This document shows, in pieces, positions 38,670 through 50,993 of a stretch of DNA of 64,000 bases; within the stretch, counting starts at the first letter, position 1, and each line of letters starts with the position of its first letter. Made by a program: the position numbers and the translations under genes. The DNA is from Eimeria necatrix. Its lineage: Eukaryota > Apicomplexa > Conoidasida > Eucoccidiorida > Eimeriidae. The stretch spans positions 1 through 64,000 of the forward strand of contig NW_013654619.1 of NCBI RefSeq assembly GCF_000499385.1, in the 5' to 3' direction. Under the pieces are notes generated by a model that was given only the letters and a program-made list of their open reading frames with translations, was not told where the DNA came from and ran no database searches.

Positions 38670-39934
38670 AAACGAAGACACACGGATTTACGCTGCTGTT
38701 GCAGGCTGCTAAAGGACAGAGAATTCTGTCTGCAGGCGTGGCCCTGCGCTGTTCCTCTCGAGCAGGTGGCACGGCTCATTACTCTAGAACCGTGCAAAAG
38801 GGATGCAGTAGAGTCCTTTTTGTGAAGCGCGCAGGAACAAGCTTCTTTCTTACTCGGATTCCCCTGGCTTTAATGCATGAGAGTCAACCAATGTATGTCA
38901 TATGAGGTAAATACCATGTGCTTGCAGCTTGCTGCTGGATAGATGCCCAAGAATACAACGGTATGCTTTCATTTCTCGAAAAGTCATTTTGCGTGTCATG
39001 TGCATAATGGTGTAACGACACGCGCTCCCTCCATGACTACCTTTTCAATTGCGTGGGGCTGCGCTGCAGCAGCTTGCGAAAAGCTTGAAGTTCGCATGAG
39101 GTGTGCAGCAAAGCCCGCGTTTGTTTGAACACAACCTGCCCAAGCATGTACCACTTTCCAAGTCACGTCCTTCCGTTTAGCTCGGAATTTTCGCAAGGAC
39201 CCACAAAGTGCTCCCATGTATCGCGTATACCGCTCGCCACGTAGTGGCTCCCGGAAGTGGCAGATATAAGTTTTCAACCTATTGCGTCTGGTATAACTAG
39301 TTGGGAACTATTGGGTGTAATGCGTAGGTGGGAAGTCACCGCTGTCGAAACCGTCAAAAGTTTGGCAAAAGAAGTGTAAAGGCACTTCACAACAAGCGTT
39401 CTGCTGTAAGCGCAAGCTCCACCGTATCTCGCCAACGTGCGCAACGCAACAAAATGCGCCGCACTATTTGCTATGTGCAAGAAGAGCGCAAAACAGCCAC
39501 AGCAGTGGTGCACAGAAACCCAGCAGGCACACGAAATAGCCCGCGTTGGATCTCGTGCAGTAAAAAGCGCCACTAAAAATTCAGTCGGCGCCACCCTACC
39601 CATCTAATCTAACGTAGTGTTGCCTGTGCAGCTGGCTGTCTCAGCAGCCGTGAAGCACTTCGAGCCTCTGCTGAAGCACTGCGCCGCAGCCCTTTCAGGC
39701 TGGGAAGACAGCACTGAACTACTGCGCCTTGTGCCATGAACGCTACGTGTGTCTATGGGCGTTTGTGCGTGTATGTATGCCTATCTGAAATGTTTGGCTC
39801 AGTCCGCTGTGCGTCGTCACTTTAGTACTATAAGCATTTCCGACAGAATGGCCACTGAAAAAACAGCCAAGGGTGTATGCGTGTCAGGAAGAGGTTATTC
39901 CCCTCCTTGCCCTGGTCTCCCACCAGGCCTTCCT
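38670..39934. other. intergenic, nothing recognised
   Basis: Shared 3' flanks of the converging membrane-protein gene and the myosin light chain gene. Only chance frames seen. Confidence 0.5.
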
Positions 39935-41307
39935 TCAATTGCGTGCCAGTACCCTGTAACGTAGACACAGCTCAGCAGCAGCAAATAATAAATCCACGGT
40001 TTATGCCTTTAAAATCTAAAACTCTCAGAGCTATCAAGGGTCCCGGCCTGATATTCAAGTCTCATAATCTCCCCGTTCGCGCCATTACAAGTGAAATGCA
40101 TTTCTCTTCTTATCTCACCGCGTGCAGAAGTCTCTGTAATCGACTGTATTGCCGCTGAAGAATTTCCTGTAGAATAAAAATTCACGGCAAAAGAGAACAC
40201 CAGATTCCGTAACATTCGCAAACTTGCTCAAGTTAGCTGAACTTGAGTGCTCATCAAGGTCTCACTCATCATCCCAGGAACGCAGCTAAGTATTTGCTAC
40301 AAGCAACTAAGTTGCGACAAACTTACGATTCGACCACGCTCATTTCCTCCTTGGTCAGAGGCTCGCCGAAAGTCATCAAAATGTTGCGCATTTGCTGCAC
40401 AGTCAAAGTGCCACTTCCCTGTTCACCACAAGAGCACAAGTCCACGCATTTTTAACAGCCCAGGACTTGAATATCCCAAAAGCATCTAAGCTTTTACTCG
40501 AAGTACATTATCAAATCGAAGAGATTTCTCAGCAGCAGCTGCAGCAACAGCACTTCCAAACAGTTCCGCAAAAGACTAACATTCGGGTCAAAGTGAGCAA
40601 ATGCTCCGACGAGATCTTCAATGTTGTCTTCAGGATGAGTGCTCTGAGCTGCGAACTGCTGGAAGGTGGCGTAGTCAAGTTGGTTTCCATTCTCTTGTTC
40701 GCATTTTTCGACATCTGCATATGAAGGGGCGAGGCCGAGCTGCCTGGCCAGAACTGCGGCGTCTGAAGTTGAGACTTTGCCGCCTGAGGCTTTCTCGTTG
40801 TACTTCTGTTGCATTTCGTCGTTTTCTACCATTTCTTTCAAAGCCTCTTCCATGTCTTCATCAGCCTCGCCTGCAGCGCAGCGGCCACACCGGGGAGGTC
40901 CTCACTAGTGCACACGGCGCGCGTTTGTTTGTTTTCATTCATTAAAAGACGAAAAAAGAACACAAAAGAATGCAAAAGACTCTCTATTTGGCAGTTTAAA
41001 GTGCGCGCAAAGTCCCAGCAATGCCGCCGAAGACAACAGCTCCCTGCGTGGCAGCAAAAGGGCTTCTCAGGCCACAAGTTTGACTCCAATTCACTCTAAG
41101 TGACAAACTAAGTGGCTCGGGCAGCTGACCTTCCGACTCCGAGTGCTCTGAGCCGTACGCATCTTCCTCAGGAACGGGCTTGGGCTTCCACTCAAAACCC
41201 GGAATCCACATGAAGTAATTGAGCTCCTCATCATAGGGCTCCAAGACCTCCCCGGGGCGGGGAAGCTTGTGATAGCAAATGGGGCATCCTTTCTCGGCTC
41301 GGCCCAT
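39935..41307 (-). CDS. MLC1: myosin A light chain MLC1 / MTIP
   Basis: Five exons close in phase: 41130-41307, 40581-40870, 40327-40418, 40119-40166 and 39935-39953, giving 208 residues (Toxoplasma MLC1 is of similar size). The N-terminus [16 protein letters not shown] keeps the Cys pair (C8, C11) that is palmitoylated in Toxoplasma MLC1. It is followed by the conserved [12 protein letters not shown] segment. Exons 2-5 give the calmodulin-like body: [57 protein letters not shown] and VDYRDFC. The EF-hand loops are degenerate, as in the family. The protein clasps the myosin A tail and anchors the motor to GAP45 at the inner membrane complex for gliding and invasion. The tiny last exon (VLARN-stop) depends on donor GTGAGA; without it the protein would end six codons earlier, at an in-frame TGA. 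Confidence 0.93.
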
Positions 41308-44300
41308 TTTCTTGACTCTTCCCGAGGCGCAGGTAGCTGCTGGGGGCCGTCGCCGCTCCAGAGGTGGTAACAGAGTGAGGGGGGAAGGGGGAGCGGGACG
41401 AGCTGAACAGCAACAGTAAGGCATCTAGGAAAGCAAATGCTATTTGGCTCGCGACTGGGGGGCAAAGCATCACAGGGAACGAGAACATATACCACATGTC
41501 TGCCTAGCAGTGGCGCTGCACTCCCGCCGGTGCCGGGGCATCCGCGGAACAAAATCCCGCATGGGTTTGACTGCCCAGTATTAGGTTGCAGCGACTTTGC
41601 AGCCAGGGCGAAGCACTCAGTAGCCGCAGCTGCTGCGCAACAGGGCCTGCTCCCGGCTTGAACACACTCGACAAAGGGGGTCAGCAGCGCAGCTCACAGC
41701 GTTAAAGAGCCTTTCCCTATATATGCGATGCCGTTAAGGCCTCTATATTGAGGGTGGCTTCATACAGTACAGCTAAGAGACTCAAAAATTAGCACTCCGA
41801 GAATAGCTAGAAAGCAATCGATGCAGTTCTCACAGCCGCACCAAGGGGGGATTGAAGCGGAGGTGTTGACGCTGTTTCCGCCGGCACAGGGGAATCTTCG
41901 AGTCGTACAATAAACTTTTCGATTCAAATCGGGAACTATTTCGTACATGCAGGGAAGCACTGACCCAAGATGCAGGTGGTGGTGGGGCACCTGCGAGCCT
42001 CAACAAGCCACGCGTCACAGACGATGGACGGTCCATACAGCTGGTGAGAGGTCGATCCGTCGAAACTTAAAGAAACAAGGCGCATTTTCCCAAAATCCCC
42101 AAATACATGAGCTCCACATTAATAATTGTAGCACCTAAATCATTGTAGTATTTTGTATCCCTTCACTCAGATGGTGCCAGCCTCCCCGGGCTTAGCAGCA
42201 AAGTCTCTGCCGTTTCTGCACGGGCCTGGGTTGCGCCCATCGGTAATAAAGCCGTTTATCTAAGTTGAGGTTTAATGCAAATAATATTGTCAAATTGAAG
42301 CCATAACACGATTCATTGCCGCCAAGGCTACGCTGCGCCCTGTGGACGGGAGATGGTCGTTCGATGGCTTCTTGTTGGGCCTGATTCGGGAGCACAGCAG
42401 ATCAATTTCCGTATTTTTTCCATATTCTGTCAAACCACCTCCACAGTCATCCAGTCGCTGAATAATTCAATTGTTAAGATGATCTTCGCGCTCCCTACTG
42501 GGTGGCGAGGCCTTAACCTACGGTTGCCTGAGTTAGATGTGCGGGCGAACAGTAGGTGAGTTGCTCGAAAATAAGAAAAATTGTTCGAGAAGGTTGCACT
42601 ACAGGTGCTTACACTGCAGTATTCTTTGCGATTCTTTCCAGTTCCCACCGAACAACAATTCGTATCCAATATATGACTTGCCTAACGCACATTTTTGCTG
42701 TATTTCTGTGTCATTCCTTCCTGCATCCTTGCCTGGAGTTACAATTTTTTGAATTTGTGCCACTTCCCTAATAGTCGATTTTACATTGCGTCCTTACACC
42801 GAACTGTTGGGGGTCAATGCATGCACCAGAGAGGTTGGGAACGGAAAAGAGGTAGCGGAAAGCTTCTACTTGTGTCACTATTCTATTCGTCCCATGTGCT
42901 GCCTTCAAAGGTGAAACAGGCAGCTTTAGTGGTGCAAGAGCCGTAAGGAATTCAATATGAAGATTGTTCAGAATTATATATTTTTTTGGACTTGCTTAAA
43001 TAGGGGCAACAAATACATCTTTATCGGAGTCTATTTATAAGAAAAACCAGGCGTGAATGCACGCACACTTACGGCTTTTAGAGCTATATTTTTTTCTCTG
43101 ATGTACAATGCAGAAGTAAGACCTTAATTGTGCATCTGGAGCCTTAGTTGTTCAGTTCTTGTAGCGAGAGTCGGTCACTCATAAATGTCCATTAATGGGT
43201 GGGAATCAGCAGCAGTTAAAACGGATCCAAATGGCATTAATCACTTCAAGGCCACATCATTTTGGCCTAAAGATATCTTGTACATCATTTTGGCCTAAAG
43301 ATATCTTGTTTGGAGTGCGCAAGTGGTACGTGAAGAAGACCCTATTTTTGAAAGCAAGCAAATCTGATCAAGTCCTATTGGCGGATGTTAAATGCTTCAG
43401 AACCCTGCATTGTCACACTTTAGTATTGAAAATTTTCTTGTTCGCCTTTGTGTCGCTTTATTCTTCAAAAGATCCATTTAGACTTGATAGGAATTCGCTT
43501 CTTATGAACGAAAACTTATACGGCTTCGGGAGTGCCTCGCTGCGAGCATATGCTCAACAAATCCTTCTGGCATACAACCAAAAGAATCAGAAAAGCTTAT
43601 CTACTGTTGTAGCCAAATTTCCCTCTCTCCAACCTTGTCTGCAATGCTTTGCAAAGTACTCAAAGCTAGACCGAGTCGCTGACCAGTCATGCAGTTGCTG
43701 CCTGCCACTTTCTCGAGACCAGAGGTCATCTCAATAATTCCTCCATGCTGACCCAAGCTATCCTTCACACGCCTGTAATGCTGGCAACACACTGAATATA
43801 TAGGACCCCTGCCTCTGTGTACTCTCTGAACAGCTGTTTACAGATTTAAGCAGTGAAACCCGTAGTCTGCAGCGGTGAAACAGAGTTTTGACAAGCGCAT
43901 ACGACAGTACTAATTTGTTTCCCTATTGGTAAGGACCTCGGCGTGGTGCCGTGTCTGCAGAGCCATTAAGTAAGGCACTGGCGACTCTTCAAAGGCCGCC
44001 ATCCACTTCTGAGTTACTTTCTGACTGAGCCATACTTGGAGCCCCTTTGCTTTCGCAGTGTTTTAAAGAGAGGTGAAGGCCCACCCCTTCGCCGAAGACT
44101 TTGCGGGCTGTTTTTTTTCCCATCGTTTGCACGTGTTTTTGACTGAGCAACTTGCATGTTCAACAAATGTTGTAGTGCCAGAAACGCCGAATGTTGAGTT
44201 CAGCTGGAGCTGTGTGAGTAAAGGAGTGAAGTCAAGCTGACCTACGGCCCACTAGGGTCTACGGTCTCACCAGGTGCTATCCTAGGCGGCTGCATATGTA

Positions 44301-47300
44301 GCTTGATGTGTCACAGCTTACTCGTCGGATGAATTGCAAACGGTTTTAATTGATGAAACTGGAATCTACGAGGACTGGGGAGCGTGTCTGGAGGTGCTAG
44401 GCAGCGAACAGCTGGAGAAGACACTCTAGCAGTTTTGATTGCCCATACTTGGGAGCCATCAAAGGTGATCACAGGTTCAAAAGTGTGTTTGGCGCTAAGT
44501 CATAAGTGCCCAGGTAACCGCGTTAGGTCCACTAATTCTCTGGCGCGAATTGCCGGCACTAAATCTCTCTCCGGGGCCACCGATGCGGCGATGGCTTTGC
44601 GCAATCAGAGAGCTATGAATGTGTGACTGGAATGTCTAGGGAGCATAGTCAAAGCAAGTTTCCTTTTTGTCGAAATCTGTAAAGCTGTCGCTTAAGAACT
44701 ATGCACGCAGTAGCAGCACAGTCCTACATTTCTGCTGATGTGCTGCGCCTGGCGCCTTTTCCCTTCATATAATGGCCAGGAAAGAGAAACAAATATTTTT
44801 TCCTTTGGAAGCCGTTCGTTTTCCCCGTAATTGTTTCATTTGCTAGCTGTGACTTGAGGCAATGCATAATCACTGACCCCACCGTGAGCCAGCCACAGTG
44901 CCTTCAGAACAATACACTGGTTTTGAATGCAAAGGCATCCAATGGAGTGGACGCTCGTGAGTCTTTCTCCATAAGTAAACTCGCAAAAGCGCTCACTGTC
45001 TGCTGTCGTGGGGCGCTACCACGGTGCATTTCACTCATCATTCATGGAATAAAGCATTAGGTATTATTATGTGTACATTGCTCAAGCAAAGTGATTCATT
45101 CTGCCTGTTGTTCTAGGTCTGGTACTACGTAAGTCACTTAATCCACTCATGTAGCCACAGAAGCTGTCAAGCGCATCCCGACTAATTTCGCGTGCCGTTG
45201 TTCCTTTACTATGCCTGAGAAGTCAGATCCTGCCTTAGTATTCATTTCGCTTATTTCTGATGGCACCAGATCATGAACTCCACCATGTGTATACCGCACT
45301 ACTCAGTGTACATGGTGAGACTGGGTGGCGGAATGCTACACCCCGAGTACCTGTTTCAGGGGTGCCCTAGCGCCTGAAGACTCGCTGGCTGAGAATGACC
45401 TCGCGTTGACTGGGAATAAAAGTTAAATTTGGGACTAGATCAAGCATTTCGCAGCACTATCCCTACAGAAACATGCAGATCTTGTAGACGTGAGCCACGG
45501 CACCTCGCATGGGCCGCAGCAGTTGGCACTGCTGCCTCACTTAAACAGCGCTTCTAAAGTTTTCGATATGAATTGTTTATCTTGCTTTATTCTCAAAAAG
45601 CACTTTCCTTTCAATTTAGCGAAGGAAGGCGACAAAGGGTCTTGCGTTCTCACTCAGCCTCGCTCTCGGTACGCTGGAGCTTGCGAGCTGGCGCAGAGCC
45701 TAGGGGAGGCGGCACCCTTGGGGCCATCGGTTTGCCTTTTTCCTGGCTGGTGTTTATATCGTTCGTCTTTCTTTTGTATGGAGGGCCCGTACAATATATT
45801 CTTCATGTCCAAGTGAGATGGATTGGCCTCCGGCAGCATCAACTGCGCACTGGCCGACGCCGCCACCTGGCATTCCCATCCCGTAAGCTGGTGGGGTCAG
45901 GGGTTTTCTCTACATTTTTTGGCCAACGGCGATTTCCGAATTTTCCCCATCTTTGTGCTTGGCTCCTCTCAAGCTAGAGGCCCTAGAGGGGGCGCTTTGA
46001 GACGCCGTAGTCTCAGAGCATCCACAGGACGTTCGTCTGTTCCCGCACATCATCTGTTTCCTTGCCCGCAGTGTATCGACACCAGATGGAATGCATTTTT
46101 TACTCTTTATTTGCTACTTTTGAGCTGATCTGCGCCAAGAACAAATGAAGGGCCGCCGCATCTCTGTTTCGCGATCCTCTGAAACCCACTGATGGGCGTG
46201 TCTTCTTCCGAAAGGGCATCCGCGGGCTTTTCGGACTTCTCCCGCAGCCTCAAGGGCAAACAAAGGGAAATGTGCATTTACTGTTCACTTGGTTCTTTCT
46301 ACTGCGAAACGACAGCCCTCCAGAAACCGGTCGCTTGTGGGGCTGATTGATCCTGCAGTTCTGTTTCGGCTCCCGCGGTGCAGCGGGTGTCTACGTCCAC
46401 GGGGTGAATACGCACCTATATCAATTGATTCGTGGCGACAAAGTGTAGTTGGGGCATTGGGCTGTCTGTGAGCAGCTGCAGTGCTTCCACGCCGCAACCA
46501 ACAGCTCGTTTGCGCTATCCATATGCATTCATGCTAGCGGTCAGGCAGCACCGGTTTCGGCGCCTTCTTATTTTGGACCTTAGCAACAGCAGGAAGCGCC
46601 TCACCCAGTGTGACTGAGGGGAGCACGAGTTCAATTTTCTGCTGCAATACACAAGCAGAACGCCTACACCGCAGAGGACAGGCAGGTGTTCCCTGCCTTC
46701 CGCTGCTTTCCTGAGGAGGGAAGAGCGCACGCGTCATCTATGGTTTTAAGAAGTAGTGTCGGGAGGGCCATTGCCAGTTGGAGTCCCCAGGCTTCCTGGT
46801 GGATTCGCACTTCGTGTGGATCCCCCTTTCTGGAACTGTCACTGGGTTGTAGGTACACCGCAGCCTGCGGGAGGCTGAGCACTTGATTCAGCAGCCACAT
46901 TTCCCCTTGTTGAATAAAGTACTAGTGAAGTAACCACAGCCTCCAGGAGCTCCCGTGCTTGCCCGCCGCAGCGCTCGGCGGGCCCCGTAAACAAAGCGGC
47001 TCTCTCGTGTTGCGTTTGATGGAGGGCCCCCGACAGTTCTCGCGTTTTATTATCCGAGTTTGGTTTGCTGTTGCCGCGCTATAGCCTTCTTGAATTCGCC
47101 TTGAAGGGGCGCTGGTGGTCGCTGGGAGGCAGCTGATGTGTGTAGCACACATTGTCCTCATTGTATCTTGTTTCTGTCCGTGTTCGCTTCGCCTGGTTGC
47201 AAGTTGCTGAATAAAAGTTTCCCTGAGCACTTGAAAAGCACCTATTTTTATTTTTGTCTTCTTGTTCCTGCCAGCCTCTCAGCGCTGCAGTTCCCACAGA

Positions 47301-47306
47301 CGGGCA
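41308..47306. other. long gene-poor stretch
   Basis: 6 kb without a recognisable gene. A 181-codon plus frame (43195-43737) contains a 28-nt tandem duplication and looks like chance sequence. Cys-rich short frames around 45.5-46.1 kb and several minus frames at 46.3-47.2 kb have no family resemblance. The minus frame near 46664-46900 could be an exon. Some unspliced exons or non-coding transcripts could be hidden here. No RNA gene was identified. Confidence 0.45.
43254..43309. repeat. perfect 28-nt tandem duplication
   Basis: The unit starting ACATCATTTTGGCCTAAAG occurs twice head to tail (43254-43281 and 43282-43309) without mismatch, so the duplication is recent. Confidence 0.85.
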
Positions 47307-50300
47307 ATGGACGGCGACCTGCAGCAGCAGCAGCCGGGGATAGCGGCGAGCTCTTCTTACGGCCGCCCCTTCCAGACTATGGTGATAAGAGACACTCCAG
47401 GGTCTTGTATTGTCCCGGACTCCCTCTCCGACTCGCTGGCGCGTCAGCTCTCAGCGCAGCTCTCCAGCAGCGGCCGCATTTCCACGGACAGGTCCCCCTG
47501 TCTGCTGCCTTCCCCCTCCCCCCCCGCTGCAGTTTCGCAGTGGGAGGGGGCGGCGGTGGCAGCAAGCGGCGCTCTCTACCACGGGGCTGGGGGCAATCCC
47601 GGGCTGGTGGGAGAGTGGAGCCCCGGCGGGTCTGTGCCCGCCAGTTTGTTGCTAAGTTCAAGTACCTCTTCGGGCGTGCAGCAGCGGCGCGAATTCAAAA
47701 CTGCAGCAGAGACGATGAGTGCTTCCAGCGGCGCAGTTACTGGGGAAGAAGGCTCTGCTTTCCTCGCCGCTTCCAGCCGGATCGCCGGCCACCCCACGCC
47801 GGCCACGCAGCAGCAGCCCATGGGTCTCGCGTACAGCCTCCAGTGCGCAGGCAGGATGGGCAGTATGGCCCCTCTGCTCTCCTCTGATGTACAGGCAGAT
47901 GTTGTTCGTTTCGTGGTAGATGAACAGGGGCACCAGCGCATGCGCAGGGACTCTGCGTTGGATCTGCAGGCCCCTCCTGGCTACGAATCTATAGACCTAT
48001 CTGTAGCGCCTTCCCTCGAGGCGCGACCCGTGGCCGAGCAGGATGTGCTTATTCAAGAGTTCAATGCACGCTCCAGAATTGGGTTTCCCGCCTCGGGAGA
48101 AGGCACCTTGGGCCTCGAAGCTGGGTTTTGTGGACAGCAGCCGCAGCCAGACTTCGCGAGGCGGCGGTCCTCGACCCTCTCGCCGTCTTCGCAGACAGCA
48201 CGCGACAGAGCCGCCGCCCGAAAAGGAAGGAGTCAGCGGACTACACTGGACACTCCCTCTCCTTCTGTGGAGTCTGCCGCGTCTGCGCCACCTGTCAGCT
48301 TTACCCAGAACACGGGGGGGAGGGATGGGATGGCCCTGGCCAGATCCGAGCCACTGGAAAACGAGAAGAGTCACGACCCCGTGCATATGGATGTGGGTTT
48401 GTCTATGAGCAAATTGCAGGGGGAGGTCAGGTCGTTTGTGAGTATTCTGTACGACTCCGTCTTCAATTCAAGTCCGACGTGGCAGGTGCCAATGTACACG
48501 TCGGCGGCCCGCGGCGTACACACCCCGCAGCTGCCAGACGTCGTCGTTACCATGCACTCGCCCTGGTGCACAAGGAAACAGTGGCTGGACCCGCAGCTCG
48601 TCGGTGGCCGACCTCTTGAACACCCTGTTTTTGACCAAGGAACGGGCCACGCGGACGCACTTAGACAGCTCACAGCCCTGAAGTCGTGCATAGGGGACTT
48701 CGCGGTCACAGTGGAGTGCGTGCAAGCTTGCGTCGCCGGGCCCGGTCGCCTCTCTTGTGCCCTGAGAGGCACGCTGGTCGCCCCGGGCCTCCTGTCTCGC
48801 GACCCCGAAGTCAACGAGCCAGGCCGGGACGGCCACCCTCAAGCTCCCAAGATGGGCCGCTTTGCTCATTTCCTCACGCTTATCCCGAAGCACCTCAACG
48901 ATGACACCGCAGACCCTTCAGGCGACGGCAGCAGGAATACGGTCCCGACAGATCCCCACCCCTGGATTTTGGTCGCTCGGAGTTTGTATTTTTTGATCGA
49001 GTCTGAAATGTTCGTGGCTATTAATGCGTCAGAAGGGACGGGGGGCGCTGCGCACATTTCCTCTCAGGTTGTCAGTGGCCATTCGCTATTGTGTGATGCG
49101 GATCTCAGCCCAGGAATCCCCAACGGCTTCGAAACCCCCCTCAGCGTTCCACCGGGAAGGGGTTCTCGAAGCGTGGGGCAACTGCAGGAGCTGGCTGAGC
49201 AGCATGTGGCTCCAAAGAACACCCCATTGAGCTGTTTGTCGCTAATGCTAAAGCCTGCCATTGCTTTGGGGCACGACCGAGGCGTGCCTCTTCCTGGGAA
49301 GGCCAGGGGCTCGCTGCCTTCCTGCGACGACCTCCCTACGGGAGCCGAGTGCATGAAGGCTGCAGTGGCCCAACTTGCGACGGGTCTGCTTGCAGATTCT
49401 CCTACTCGAAATCAGCAGCACATTACGGGCTCGGCTGCGTGGACCGCTTTTATGCACAATCCAGCGCCGCGGCAGCGGCGCAGCCGCAAGAAGAAGAAGT
49501 CGAGACAGGCAGGAACAAATGCTTCGGACCCAGAGACGCAATTGCTCTCCAGTAGTAGTCTTTCGGCGGTTGTTTCCCAGTCTGCATCGTTTCAGCTGCC
49601 AGCCACTCTTCAGCTGCAGTCCTTCGAGCAGCAAGCCATGCAAGACAGACGCGACGACCTCCTCAGCCTCACGTCTTTGCCGTCTAAAGGTATATTGACC
49701 CTTCCGGGCTCCCAAGGGGTCCCTCCAGATGCCTTTGAACGGACTGTTTTCGTCTCGTGGATTCCAAGAGCCGCACGTGCCCAGGAGCACACGGACAAGG
49801 AAGAAGCCGAGGAAAAGGTAGGAAAATGCACAAGTGTTGCCGGAGTAGATTTGCAAACGTGCCACTGCTCATATTGTAATTGGATGTTGGTGATTCGTGT
49901 TTCGTGTAGTCGCATGTGTAGTGTTCCTCGGCTACTCGGTCACTCCGCTTGTGTGTTTTTTCCTGTTGTCTTGAGGTTGGCGAACACCGGTTGTTTTGTT
50001 GAGCAGCTGGCCTTTTGTTTTGTAGATTTTGGCCGAAAGGTTACTTCTAAACCCTGAAGCCCTAAACGCTGGAACGCTAATCTCTCAAACAAAAAGGCAC
50101 ACAAATGTATATTTGTAGACGCAGCTCACGCTTGCTGGCTAACGGCGCAATTCTGCTGCCCGGTTGTTTGGTTTATGTTTTGTTTGTGGCGCAGCTGAAG
50201 ACGGTTCTTTCGAGCGAGTTGGGTATTTGCGGAATTGAGCGCGTCTTGGTATTCCCACCTCGGGGCTCTCACTGTTGCATCACCTTTTTCAACTCAGAGG

Positions 50301-50491
50301 CATCCATGGCTTTCTTGTTAGAGTATGCTGGCGGCACGTTTACACCCAACACGGAGAAGTTTAAGAAGCGCATCTGCGCCTCCTTCAATGTTGAATTTGA
50401 CAGAGGTATTCAGAGAGTTTTCATTCGTATTGAAGGGGTGAAGCTGATGCCCCCGGCAGGTCGCGCCGCCGACACGGAGCCGAAGTCTTAG
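47307..50491 (+). CDS. large low-complexity protein with C-terminal RRM-like domain
   Basis: Two exons, 47307-49817 and 50195-50491. Donor AAG|GTAGGA and acceptor GCGCAG|CTG keep phase 0, giving 935 residues. The ATG (-3 G, +4 G) begins MDGDLQQQQ. Residues 1-~400 are Ser/Gly/Pro/Gln-rich and probably disordered. A middle part (about 400-650) contains folded-looking segments such as WQVPMYTSAAR and HPWILVARSLYFLIESEMF. A basic Lys/Arg cluster (RQRRSRKKKKSR, near residue 725) may be a nuclear signal. At the intron lies a split RRM-like fold: TVFVSWIP (RNP2-like) on exon 1, GSHCCITFFNSEASMAFLLEY (RNP1 to helix 2) on exon 2. The RRM call rests on these patterns; RNP1 lacks the usual aromatics, so it could be a non-canonical RRM. 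RNA binding is inferred. The target is unknown. Confidence 0.6.
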
Positions 50492-50628
50492 GCCCTGGTA
50501 TTTATTCAGCATCCATACTTGACCGTCCAAGCACTGCCTTGTTCGTCTCATTTCAATACACCGAATTGTATTTATAGTTATAGTTTATATATTGTATGCA
50601 ATTGTCCTTAATTTCGCCCACACCCCGT

Positions 50629-50993
50629 TTACAAATGGTCTCCACCTCGCCGACGTGGCCCCACGTGGAGATGTGTTTTTGAGCTTGTGTTGATTGAAAG
50701 CCCACATTGCTCAGGTCTGCGTGCGTTTATCGGCATCAGCCGCCTGATATAATATTCGCACTCCTCGTTATTTGCCGGTCGCTCCTCCTCCAGGAAACTG
50801 GCACGCGTGACAGATGGACTCACAGAGCCGCGCTCAGTCTCAGGAAGCTGTAGAGCATGTCTGCCAAGTATTTCGCTTGTTCTTTCCATCCGGCGACTTG
50901 GGTAAAACTCGCCGTAGAATGGGTCACAACACTGCTTAACTATGCTGTAGTGTACATCTGCCCGGCAGAAGCGCACATAGATTCGTCCGCATT
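50629..50993 (-). CDS. possible terminal exon with RRM/UHM-like segment
   Basis: An open stretch after a CCAGCAG acceptor at 50994-51000 reads CGRIYVRFCRADVHYSI, then about 10 residues on FYGEFYPSRRMERT. It continues to a stop after about 120 codons. The GRIYVRF sequence has the form of an RNP1 strand, and FYGEFYP follows at the distance expected for the last strand of an RRM or U2AF-homology motif. No start codon or upstream exons could be assigned; open minus frames at 51.1-51.4 kb are candidates. It is convergent with the RRM-like gene on the plus strand. It may be a pseudogene fragment or chance. Confidence 0.25.

Noticed and set aside
43195..43737. 181-codon plus frame starting at ATG
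   Set aside because: It contains a perfect 28-nt tandem duplication, has no domain or signal peptide, and its composition looks random. More likely a chance frame.
45490..46128. Overlapping Cys-rich plus frames
   Set aside because: Two frames of about 100-130 codons overlap each other, with no splice logic and no recognised motif.
50040..50075. Telomere-like AAACCCTGAAGCCCTAAAC
   Set aside because: Only two imperfect units, inside the intron of the RRM-like gene. Not an array.
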